Of a DNA stretch of 64,000 bases, positions 22,855-32,589 are shown piece after piece. Below the pieces are notes generated by a model that saw only the letters and a list, made by a program, of their open reading frames with translations, was not told the DNA's origin and did no database searches. Position numbers and translations under genes: made by a program. Within the stretch, counting starts at the first letter, position 1; each line of letters begins with the position of its first letter. The stretch covers positions 47,260,930 to 47,324,929 of the forward strand of contig NC_053148.1 in NCBI RefSeq assembly GCF_016808335.1. Reading direction: 5' to 3'. Source of the DNA: Panicum virgatum (taxonomy: Eukaryota; Streptophyta; Magnoliopsida; Poales; Poaceae).

Positions 22855-23318
22855 TGGACATGGATTCATGTGCCCATCTCTACTTGGGCATGCTTCATGC
22901 CACAACAACTTATGCATCTCTACTTGCAAATGTAATATCAAATTATCCATCCTGTATTTCTATATCCATGTTTTAGGTGTCTAGTACTTTTCATTTCAAT
23001 GGGGAATTATCCGTCCATGTAACATGTGTACGTTATGTCACTTGATATGTACGGATCCATCTAACATCTCATTTTCCACCCTAAAATTTTAGTTCAAACA
23101 ATGGAGATGACCCATCATTATATTGCACACGATACAAACTAAATAAATTCCAAATTTCATAACCATACAATGTTCGAAACTAGAAATAAAGTCTCATACA
23201 TATACGACAACCACATGAATAGGTAAAGCACATAAATTGTCCAGCAATAAAAAAAAGTCTGTCACACATATAGTCCAATCATACATAGAGTCCATACATC
23301 CACAAATAAAACTACCTA
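22855..23318. other. Spacer between the convergent MULE-1 genes
   Basis: AT-rich and non-coding on both strands. It should hold the 3' ends of the plus-strand GRF gene and of the minus-strand GRF gene. I see nothing else. Confidence 0.5.
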
Positions 23319-25023
23319 ATCAGAGTCACCTTCAATCAAAAGCTCTCCCCAATCATCATCATCATCATCATCACTTCCATCATCTTGGACTACAGCTTTC
23401 CCCTTTCTTGCCTCAATTTGGGACACTATGACCTCTACTTCTGCTGCATTCATTGCCCACCACTCGTCATCATCTCCATCATCAGGAACATGGTCATGGT
23501 CAGAATCACTCTTCCCTTTGTTCTGCACTGCACTATTCCCTGGGTTATCGACTACATGTGTGTCGATGGGCAAGTCTTGGACCACTGCCTTCATTGCCTC
23601 AATCTGAGAAGCCCTCACACGTACTTCCGCTCCGGCCAAGTCAACCACAAGTGCTTTTATTGCCTCCAATTGTGCCTCTTTTGCAATTTTGGCTTCCTTT
23701 GCTTTCAACCTTACCACATCAAGGTCAACACCCCTTCTTAGGGCCTCTTTCCACTGAAAGTGGTGTTCCCACGTTCCATTGGGGAACCTTCGTAAAATCA
23801 CATGCACGACGTACAGCTGCACTTATCTTTTCTTCCGAGTACCTGCTTCTATTCTTCCTCCAAAAAGTGATGAGTTCCTCTCGACACTCAAGACCAAGTT
23901 TGCCCGAATTTCCATATTTGGCAACTACATCAACGGCAACTGGACTAAAAAGTATCCTTTTGTCAGGAAGAGGAACTGCGTACTCATGCCTTATCTTGTC
24001 CTTTTTTTCAAGGGTCCTTCTCGTCCTATATGGTTCGACCGAATGACCCAACTTAATCCTAAGATCCTCCCTTCCAGGAAAGGTCTCCCAGTCACAGGTT
24101 CTTCCCTCCTACACAACATGAAATGTATTGGCCAACTGGATGACAACAAAAAAATTTAAACAAGCATAGAAGGGAAAAAAGCCATTTACCCAAAAGAGAC
24201 CGAAAGAGTTGCCACAATACCAACCGTAGCCCAACTCCATTGGAATGACACCCCTTCGAGCCAAAATGCCACATTTGCAACGAGGTCTTGGAGCCCGCTC
24301 ACATGGCCATTTCTCCTTACCACTCTCAAATTCTTTAATTTGCTCTTCAGTGTAGTACCAGTGAGTCTTGGGGTCGCAGATGTACTCCTGGAAGTCACAT
24401 AAAGGCCATCCATCCTGCATGAAAAAAGGAATATGCAATACAAAGATACTCGGTTAAATATTAGGTCATGCTAAACTAATTCAAAACCATTGCTAGCGAA
24501 TCTTACATGAGTGGTTAGCCTGCAACGGAAGAATGGAGTGATTTTTTTAGGGAGCTCAAGGTTGGGATGTTGCAGCTTGGAAGGATGTCCACAGTAGCAA
24601 AGGGGAGGGTTCTCCACGCGGATGCACGCTGCCGCTTGCTTTTCTTCATTGGTCATTGGAGGAGGATTAGGTGGAGGAGGCACCCACCTCTTGAACTCAT
24701 TGAGTGGCTTTGTCTCATCCTTATCATGCGAGAAAAGTCGGATCCTAGGGTCAAACTTCTCTAGTCCATCAATCCATTGAAAGAACATACACGGCTTTGT
24801 CCAGTAATATGTATCTCTTCCAGCACTCAAAGTGTCCATTTCGCACTTAATTGAACACATATAGTAGGCTCGAGCAGCTGTAGTCGGCCACCTAGATTGC
24901 TTCACCTCTGCCGAAATACCGCATTCACAATTTGGGACAGGTAGTACTGGAGGAACTGGGGCATCCTCGCATCTTACTGTATGATAAACAATCTCAACCT
25001 TATGTTTGCGTTCCGCCATCAAC
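23319..25023 (-). CDS. Triple GRF-like zinc-finger protein of MULE-1 (probable frameshift near 23795)
   Basis: Exons on the minus strand are 25023-24507 (ATG at 25019), 24414-24190 and 24108 leftward. Introns are GT-AG and phase 0. Finger 1 is CECGISAEV .. AYYMCS .. CMFFQWIDG. Finger 2 is CYCGHPSKL .. FFRCR, continued after the intron by GWPLCDFQEYI. Finger 3 is CKCGILARR .. GWYCGN, continued by RTCDWETF. A region with RRTLEKKDKIRHEY follows. Near 23795 the sense appears to shift frame into PNGTWEHHFQWKEALRRG, a Lys/Ala-rich coil and an acidic end (DDDDDDDWGELL). A 5'-UTR exon could start in the right inverted repeat, where a donor lies at 25575. The gene faces the transposase, as mudrB does in MuDR, but I see no resemblance to MURB. 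The first two exons are intact. Confidence 0.6.
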
Positions 25024-25540
25024 CTGTAGACGGTGTCATTATTGGACCACCAAAAAATCAAATTTCACTAGTCATATATGTATCATCTAGACCTCTAATC
25101 AAGAGTACAATGTCAACTACAAGACCATTTCTCAAATCAATACTCGGTCTACCAAATCCTTCAATGATGAACAACTATCGAAAATTGCAACATCATCCAT
25201 GGTGCCTATTAATTACTCCATGGTCAAACTCTAAATATTTTTTTAACATACGACCGTGAAAGAAATAAATTAATTACTCCACCTTCTAAGAAAGCAACTA
25301 CACAAAAAAAATTCATTGTGCCTATTATCCATGAATTTGTTTCATAATATCCTTCCACCTACTCAACACTACAATTCCATATTAATCGATGCATGCACGT
25401 ACTATCTCACGTCCAAATCGCGAGCAGAGTACCATCTACGTGTCATCGAAATCTTTAATCATGAGTACGCTAGTTATATGACCATTTCTCAAATCAAAAC
25501 ACAAACCCTAATAACCAAGAATTACCCATAACTCATATTC
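25024..25540. other. 5'-UTR intron region of the minus-strand GRF gene
   Basis: AT-rich sequence between the coding start at 25019 and the inward splice donor in the right inverted repeat. Contains only short chance frames. Confidence 0.45.
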
Positions 25541-25998
25541 TACATGGTAAAATGAAGAGAAAATAGGGACAATACCTTCGGGGAATGTTTCCCCCCACTT
25601 TTCCACACTTCACGACGGATTTTGAGGGGATCCAAGGGGGGTCGGCGGCCGGCGGCGGCTGTTGGAGGTTGGGGGAGTAGAGTGTGAAGAAAAGGGAGGG
25701 TGGGGGAGAAGGGCTGGCGCGGGCCAGGACATTGGCCTTGTCGCGCCATGCGGGCTGGCGCGACAGCCTTGTCGTGCCAGTGCATGTGGCGCGACAGGCT
25801 TGGCCACGTCGGCGCCCCCCTGGCGCACCGCCGGGGCGGGCAGCCAGCGTGGCAGCCCTATCGCGCCACATGCACTGGCGCGACAAAGGCTACCTGTCGC
25901 GCCAGGAGCATTGGCACGACCAAACGGGCTACGTGGTGCAAATAAATCCTGATACGGGTTAAAATTAAAATATTATTAAAAAAATTAAAAATAAAATT
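25541..25998 (-). repeat. Right terminal inverted repeat of MULE-1 with palindrome array
   Basis: This is the inverted counterpart of 15481-15890. Between about 25735 and 25925 it holds four copies of a 10-bp-arm palindrome, TGTCGCGCCA, a 6-8-base loop, then TGGCGCGACA with small variants (GTCGTGCC, CTATCGCGCC). Its inner end, CTTCG preceded by GGACAATAC, is a splice donor on the minus strand and matches the donor of the left repeat. Confidence 0.75.
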
Positions 25999-26059
25999 GT
26001 CTGTATCTGTTCAAGTGTTGATCGATCGCATGATTGCTTAGGGCAAACGTTTCTGCATT

Positions 26060-26190
26060 GCCAGTTGTAAGACCGATGAGGCGATGAGGTTGCTGCTTAG
26101 TTGCCCGCGGCTGGAGCGAATCCTGCACAACGGCAGGCACCATGGCGGCGGCGGCAGGTGTTGCTTCTTCTGCTCCGGCTGACACCATAT
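26060..26190 (+). pseudogene. Possible last exon of the split Rab5-like pseudogene
   Basis: Immediately outside MULE-1, after an AG acceptor (GCCAG, ~26063), short out-of-frame readings include ANPAQRQAP, reminiscent of the Rab5 C-terminal QPAQNPAG. Another frame ends GGGGRCC, like a prenylated double-Cys tail. No single frame carries both, so this assignment is tentative and rests mainly on position opposite 15062-15410. Confidence 0.3.
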
Positions 26191-26584
26191 TTGCAGGCGT
26201 GAATAGTCAAAACCATCAGAAAAGCATTAGGATCGTAGGGATGCTACATAATACATGTACACGCAGATGTATTATTCTGCCTTTGAAATGTTATGAACCT
26301 TCACATCTGTGGAAGGAAATCATGCTCTTCACATGGGTGATCTACAAACACAAATATGCCGATGGCATGAGTTTAGTTGTCACTAATAAAATCCTTGCGT
26401 TTGATCATAAAAGAACTCAATTCGGCTACGCATTTATGCATCGTACAGTTTCTTGTGGAAAGAAAGACGAGGATTCGGCATCAGTTGGGGTTTAATATAC
26501 AGTACAAATGGTGGAAAATAAAGTTATACAAAATTTGCAATATGGACAAAGAATAACTATGAACAATCACTCGTGGTCTATAAT
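26191..26584. other. Spacer/3' UTR of the O-fucosyltransferase gene
   Basis: No supported coding. The plus-strand open frame through this region has no homologous motif and overlaps the Rab5-like remnant. The first ~300 bases downstream of the stop at 26585 would be the 3' UTR of the minus-strand gene. Confidence 0.45.
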
Positions 26585-29500
26585 TTAAGCTCTACACATG
26601 CAAGGGGTGAGGGGATTCTCCCAGAGGTCATAGTGTGGGAAGGTGGGCTCAGGGAGACCGGTTCGTGTCTGATGGGTGATCATCACATCCTCCACGAAAG
26701 TGGCCCATGGCATGTAAGGGTCGCCAAAGAACTTGGACATGAGCCCCTTGTCTGGCTTGATAGACTTGAGACGGTGGCGCCCCATGTAGCGGCGGTAGCC
26801 GATAATCAGCTTAGCAAAATTGCCACCATGGGTCATGACAAATACGTCTGACTTCAGGCATACCAGGAAGTCCAGTGCAGCAAGACTGGTTACATGCTTC
26901 TTGAAAGGCTCCATCTCCTCCTTGCTCGCAAGATCTTCTTTGCTAACCTGCAGTTGCCAAAGGATTGGTCAGTTGCTTCTTGAGCAGCACGATCGGTTGT
27001 TCTCAGGCAGCTTCTATAAATTCCATAAATCTACAATGGTAATAATAACATATTCCTTTGAACAGGTTTTGCATTCTGTGTTTGTCTATATTTTAAATAT
27101 CAAAGAGAGGGTGAAAAAGGCATGCGTAAACTTCAGAGGCACTTACCAGATTGGGGAACATATTCCTCAGGGGTGCCATTCGAGTGTTTCCACCATATAC
27201 CTGCCCTGATGCAACATATATCTGAGTTTCCTTCGTATACCCCATTGCACGCAAAATAATTCCTATTTCCCCAGGTTCGAGTGGGCAGCGGCCTTCTTTT
27301 CTCTTCTCTAGTGCTAATGGCCATAGGTGAGATCCATTCTGCAAGCAAGTACAAGTGAATAGAGTATATTGACTATATTCAAATAGTGCACTCTCCAGTC
27401 TCCACCCTTAATCTTTTTAAGGATATGTCATTGTCTGGTATTCAGAAAACTGAAGATTCATGTCACCTTGTACCGCCTTGGCCATTGCTGCTGTCTATAA
27501 GTAGCCATCATAGCTTTCTCCTCTCTAGTTCCAGCAAAATCACAAAAAGAAAGCCCCACCATTCCTTTCTCAAATCGCAGATGAAGAGCCCTTTGGGAGC
27601 AAGTGCAATTGAATATAAAATATCAATTTGTCAACTGCAAGCAACATAAATACAAGACAGCAAACCAAGCTTACATGTACGGATTTAAATTGCCTGTTCG
27701 GTTCCTCATCCTTGTTGCTAGCTTGTCAGCCATTTCTTCAATGTGAGGTAGAAACTTCAAAGCATGATAATTAACTCGGCACCTGAGCCGGTTAATCTCC
27801 ATTGGAACATTATCATACCTGAAATGGCATGCTTAACATAATTACCACATCTACAGATGCATCAAAAGGGTAACCAAAATGTTTTATATTGTCATAATAT
27901 TGATGCAGTGAAACTTACCCTAACCTATCAACGAACGGCTTGATGGACATTATCTTTTTTTCTCTGATCCTTGGAAGCACATTGTCAATGTAAAATTGTG
28001 CTGAAGCATACTTCGGGATATTTTTCACAGTGCGCCTGTTACAAAAAAAAAACATACAAAACTTTAATAGGCAAGAATGGAAAAACACAACCTGCAGCTG
28101 CATCAAGGATGTACAAGGATAATAACTCTTGCAAAACAAAAAATGAACAATGCAAGTGTATATGACTAGGCAACTAGGTTGCAAAGTGCGGCTATACAAA
28201 GCAAGCAGCAGGAGTATCCAGTCAGGTTGTCATTCAAATTCACCAGTTCATGTGATCAACAACAACAACAAAGCCTCTTTTTTTTTTCAGGTTCATGTGA
28301 TCAAGATGTAATCATCCTCTCACTGACAATAGTAGTGCTTATATTGAGATAACAAAAAGTAATATTGTGAATACTAGTATCAATCCTGTGTGTAATTTTT
28401 AGCACAAGGGATAGCTGAAACTGAAGCAACTAACTTTATACTGGTGAACAGCTCATCCTTTTCTGTGAACCAGTCAGGAATATCTCGCACAATGCGTACA
28501 TCATCCTTCAAATAGTTTATAAAATGATCTACATCAAAGATGTCTTCGAATTTCCTGCACAAAGAGAAAAAAAATCTCAACATAAAGTGTGACCTTTAGT
28601 TGTTTAAAAGAACATCATAGTTCATCACTTACGTTTGATCTTTCCATATTTGATCCTGCTTCAGCACTGGCAGAATAAGTGTGGCGTTCATTATCTTAGC
28701 AATTGCAACAGCATTACATATCTGTAAACGACCAAATATTACAAACAAGCTAAGCATTGTGCTAAGAAAATACGCAGATTTTATTAGAAAATGAATCACT
28801 ACATAAGAAGCTAACAAAATTTGCTGGCAACAAAATGGCAATCTTCCAACATTCTAGTATTAAGCACCAAACATCATATAAAAAAATACAAAGTAGAATA
28901 GGTCAGTTACATCAACATTTTCCTTTTAAGTCCAAGACTGTGGAATAACTCATGTGTCACATGCCATCTACTTAAAGGGCATAAATTGTGAAAAGGGCAC
29001 ATACGTACAGCTATACGTTGCTGGTTTAATCCACCCTCAGCATGAATAAATATAAACCCAGAGGTTTCATTCTCTGGCACGAGATCTGCAAAATAGAGGA
29101 GATCAAACTGGAAGTTGTCAGGATCCAACCATGATTTGAAGTGGATGTTTGTCATTTGCTCTTAAGTTACAAATTGATAAGAAACAAAAATGAGGAACCA
29201 ACACAGTTTGAAAACTCATGTCTTGCAAAGTTAGAACACTTCCCCTATAGCCTATGGGCATGTACAATGGAGGTAGTTACACATTGTTCTTAGGCAACTA
29301 AACAAGTTTTTTTCAGCCACATCATATGCACTGGGTGCTTATAAGATGGATAGAGTGCTTAAGTTTTCTCTAGGTGCTTAAGGTGTGCTAACAAGGTATT
29401 TAAGCCTATTTAACCTCCAAATTGCATTGGAGAGGTTAACGTCTGTGCAGGCACTTAGATACGTGCGTGGCAATATCATCTCTCTCAGATATCACCAAAG

Positions 29501-30674
29501 CATTTTGCCTGTACATAAGGCTCCAACAGGGGAAAAGCATGGCACCAAGCTATGCAACTTTTTTTCTTGGGATGATTGTTCTATTTTAATTCTGCTGTCA
29601 TTACTCATCCACTCCAACTAGTGTAATGGCACATGAAGAAGTGGTGCATCATCCAATGAAAAACTACTCCCTCCGTTCTTAAATATATGACACCATTGAC
29701 TTTTTTTCTTTGTTTGACTATTCGTCTTTTCTACAAATATTTATGCAAATAGCCAAATCTTCAAGTTAGATTCAAGAGACTCTTGATAATAGACGTAAAG
29801 GTACTCATTTCACTTCATTTAACTAACTGATTAATTAAATAATGTTGGTCAAAGTTGAAGAAAAAAGTCAACAGTGTCATATAAAAAAGAACGGAGGGAG
29901 TACATGGCTCACGGTCCAAGTTACGAATAGCCAATTAAAGTGATCGTTACAGGAAACTAGGATGCAACTAAAGCAATCAACCAATTACCATCTACTTTTT
30001 CACTAGAACAATCAGATTCTGTACTTGCCTGAGATCTCATCACTACGACGCTCAGCAAACGGCTTCCAGGAAGTGGCTGCTGCATGAGGATTCTCCCACA
30101 GAGAGTCCCGCTCACTCACCTGCAGCGCAACACCAAGCCAAACAAGATAACGATTCAGGTCTCAATCACATCGCATGCACAATTAGGTTCTCCCGAATGC
30201 ATTTCTTAAATGAACACCTCATTACCCGAGGGCAGTGGAGCCGAATCCCCTCCTTGCGGCACAGGTACGGCGCGTTCTAGGGTCCAGCACCGACACGAGC
30301 GTAAGTAGCAAGCAAGAGATCTCCATGAACGTAATTGAGATGCCGCAATCAAGGAATCGAGAACTCACGAGGCGTGACCAGACAGACGTGGCGGAGAAGA
30401 GCGCGGCGAGGGTGAAACAGGCGATTGCGGCGACCAGGATCCGGTAGGAGGTGGAGGCGGCGGGCGACCTGGGGTCCTCGAGCGCGAGGAGGGAGCGGAC
30501 GGGGGGCGGGAGGGACCACCTCTGGTGGGGGCGGGGGGCGTCCTTGCCGCCGCCGACGCGTGGTGAGGCGACCAAGGGCGAGGACGCGGACGCGGCGTCG
30601 GCGTCGCGCTTGGACGGTGAGCTGGAGGCGCGGGTCGCCGCCGCCGCGGCCGTGGCGTACCGCAGCTCGGCCAT
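26585..30674 (-). CDS. Plant O-fucosyltransferase family protein (GT106/DUF246-type), 10 exons
   Basis: Exons on the minus strand are 30674-30369, 30119-30029, 29085-29009, 28721-28633, 28554-28435, 28035-27919, 27818-27675, ~27590-27467, 27338-27147 and 26947-26585. They sum to 1623 nt in one frame, a 540-aa protein of normal family length. A Ser/Ala-rich cytosolic tail precedes one membrane anchor (residues ~79-98), giving a type II Golgi topology. The luminal domain shows GFIFIHAEGGLNQQR (~144-158), AIAKIMNATLILP, IPKYASAQFYID, ALHLRFEKGMV (~315) and VFVMTHGGNF (~460), all plant O-FucT landmarks. The family transfers fucose or related sugars; the acceptor is unknown here. Intron 2 uses a GC donor (CAG|GCAAGT at 30028), supported by reading frame. 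Intron 2 also hosts MITEs. The gene appears intact. Confidence 0.92.
29667..29900. mobile_element. Stowaway-type MITE in intron 2 of the O-fucosyltransferase gene
   Basis: The ends CTCCCTCCGTTCTTAAATATA and the inverted form ending AACGGAGGGAG are bordered by TA (29665-29666, 29901-29902). The 234-bp AT-rich interior is non-coding. A second MITE-like stretch (GGGCATGTACAATGGAGG at about 29256) precedes it in the same intron, but its right end is unclear. Confidence 0.85.
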
Positions 30675-30864
30675 GGCGCGGCCGCCACCCCCGCCGCGCG
30701 GCGTCGGCGCGGGGGTGCCGCCTCTTTTTCTCCCCGCTTCGTCCGCGGCGGCGAGAGGGGAGTATCGCGGTTGCGGAGGCGACGGCAGCCAACTGTTCGG
30801 ATCTCCCGAGTGAAGTCAGGCGAGGTCGCGTTCATGCGGTATTTAAGTATTTGTCATTCTTACC

Positions 30865-31319
30865 GGTAGAAACCGATCAAATTCAAATTTAAATTCAAAA
30901 AACTTAGTTCAACCGGTTCGTACCGGTATACCGACCGGTTTAACTGGTTTACCGGCCGGTTTGACCGGTTTGAATTCAAATCCAAATTTAAAATCGCATT
31001 TGTAACCGGTATACCGGCCGGTTTGACCGGTTTACCGGCCGGTTTGACTGGTTTACCAAGTGGGCCTTAATGGGCCGTCTCATTTTTTCTTTTTCTTTTT
31101 TGTTTTAACTTTAAATGCCCGAAAAGTATGTTAAACGAACGAATTTTTGAGAAAATTTGACACCATTAGATTCGTTGCACCTTGAAGTATTTTTAGGAAT
31201 TTTTTGGGAATTTTTCATTTTTTGAATTCAAATTTAAATTTTGAATTTGGACCAGTTTGGTACCGGCCCAAACCGGAACCGGACCGGTTACCGACGGTTC
31301 GGTTAACCCTGTACAGGTA
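30865..31319. mobile_element. Nested repeat element (ACCGGTTT-rich) inside the left TIR of MULE-2
   Basis: Relative to the right repeat of MULE-2, about 455 bp interrupt the left repeat. The insert carries repeated, partly palindromic ACCGGCCGGTTTGACCGG units near its left side, and TACCGGCCC..GGACCGGTTACCG near its right side. AT-rich AATTCAAATTT stretches lie between. It has no coding. The family is unknown to me. Confidence 0.6.
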
Positions 31320-31599
31320 TCGCTCCTTCACAGATCATCCTTATATTGCTCCTACGTTTTTGCTAATCCTTCTCCCACAACGCTAACATTTTGCCAAAAA
31401 TACAGACGTGGCAGGACACCCAAGCTGGCCAGCGTGGAGGGGTCATGCGAAATGACCAGGCTGCCCCTCCCTTAGCCTACTCCTCGCCACATGTCCCGAC
31501 CCCCTCCCAAATCCCTCTCCATTCAAGCCGCCCCCGCGTTGACCCTCCTCCCACCGCAACCCTAGCTGCTGGTCGCCCCCCCCCTCTTGGAGGTGACGG

Positions 31600-32159
31600 A
31601 TGGCCGAGTCGTCCGTATCCAGCCGAAGCAGGACAAGGATGAGGTCCTTCCCTGTCGGAATGGAGACGGGGTTACCGTTGGTGAAGTGCCCGGTGTGCCA
31701 AATGGCAAGGGTGTTTGAGTGTCGTTCCAAGAAGGAAAACGAGAACATTGGTAGGGTGTACTTCAAGTGCCCAAGGGACAATCCCGCAGTGAGTTTCTTA
31801 TTTCTTCTATTATCATGTATCATTAGATTCATTAGGAGTTAGGGTTTGAATGGTCGGTTCTACTGTTTTTGTTTGAACAGGTGGCAAATAAGTGCCATTA
31901 CTATAGGTTTCAAAGGCAATATCTGGATGATTTGGTGGAACAGAAGATCGTGCAGATTCGTGATGTCGAGAACGAGGTGGAGGCTGACGATGAAGTTGAG
32001 AGCATGGCAGTTGGGCAAGCTGGTAATCCTGGAGGAGTGATGGTGACGCAAGAGCTTGCTGCAAGGATGGATAAGCTGGCCAGTGCTGTGCGGGTGTTGC
32101 TGGTTCTTGTTGTTGGTTTAGGTGGTTTGTTTGTTGGTTATGTGATGAAGTCGATGTAA
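31600..32159 (+). CDS. GRF-type zinc finger protein with C-terminal membrane segment, in MULE-2
   Basis: Exons are 31600-31788 and 31881-32159 with GT-AG borders, phase 0, giving 155 aa with no disruption. The start ATG lies where the left inverted repeat ends (GGTGACGGATGG), so the repeat probably supplies the promoter. Residues ~28-75 form a GRF finger: VKCPVCQ, VFECRS, NIGRVYFKCPRD, and after the intron KCHYYRFQ. An acidic coil follows (VRDVENEVEADDEVES type). A hydrophobic segment, VLLVLVVGLGGLFVGYV (~134-150), ends close to the C-terminus, suggesting a tail-anchored membrane protein. Single-exon-pair GRF proteins with this layout are common in grasses; their link to MULEs is my inference from position. 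Confidence 0.75.
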
Positions 32160-32589
32160 TTGGTAGCTCTTAGATGAATGCTAGGTGACCATGTAACTGG
32201 TGGTGTGGATGATGACCGAGGAACTGTATTTTGGTTGCTGTTTATGTTGAACCAAGATGAATGTAGTAGTATCTGAACCTTGAACTGATGTTGTGGCAAT
32301 AAAGTTCATACGAAATTTCATGAAACACATTACATTGTTCAAATCTGGGAATATTGTTCACACCATACTACTACACAGTACAAAAGGTGGGCAGTAGGAT
32401 CAAACCATACATCACATGTCTGACATATTAAAACATGGGCAAATGTTCGAGGCCCTGACAATTGTTCAAACCATACATCACAGTGCTCACAGACTAAAAG
32501 GTGGGCAATTGTTCAAAACCCATACAACTGGCCATTACATCATGACAAAATAAAGTGAGCATGGTCTTGACAAAATAGGGGTGGGCAGA
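32160..32589. other. Spacer between convergent MULE-2 genes
   Basis: Non-coding. It contains repeated AACCATACATCACA and GGTGGGCA phrases in short imperfect direct repeats (32350-32520). It should hold both 3' ends. Confidence 0.5.

Larger units (their letters stand above)
15481..25998. mobile_element. MULE-1: 10.5-kb Mutator-like element with transposase, PMD and two GRF zinc-finger genes
   Basis: Long terminal inverted repeats (15481-15890 and 25541-25998) share an AT-rich outer end, a palindrome array around TGTCGCGCCA, a pyrimidine-rich stretch and an inward splice donor (CGAAG then GTATT). Between them lie a MURA-type transposase (16373-19104, +), a plant-mobile-domain gene (19300-21939, +), a GRF zinc-finger gene (22287-22854, +) and a convergent gene with three GRF-like fingers (25023-23319, -). 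The transposase, PMD and plus-strand GRF readings contain in-frame stops and shifts, so this copy is probably not autonomous. I could not fix a 9-bp duplication. TATCTGTT at 15423-15430 and 26004-26011 is a possible one, but it leaves 50 extra bases on the left. Confidence 0.8.

Noticed and set aside
26142..26495. 117-aa plus-strand frame
   Set aside because: No motif; it overlaps the Rab5-like remnant and the presumed 3' UTR of the opposite-strand gene.
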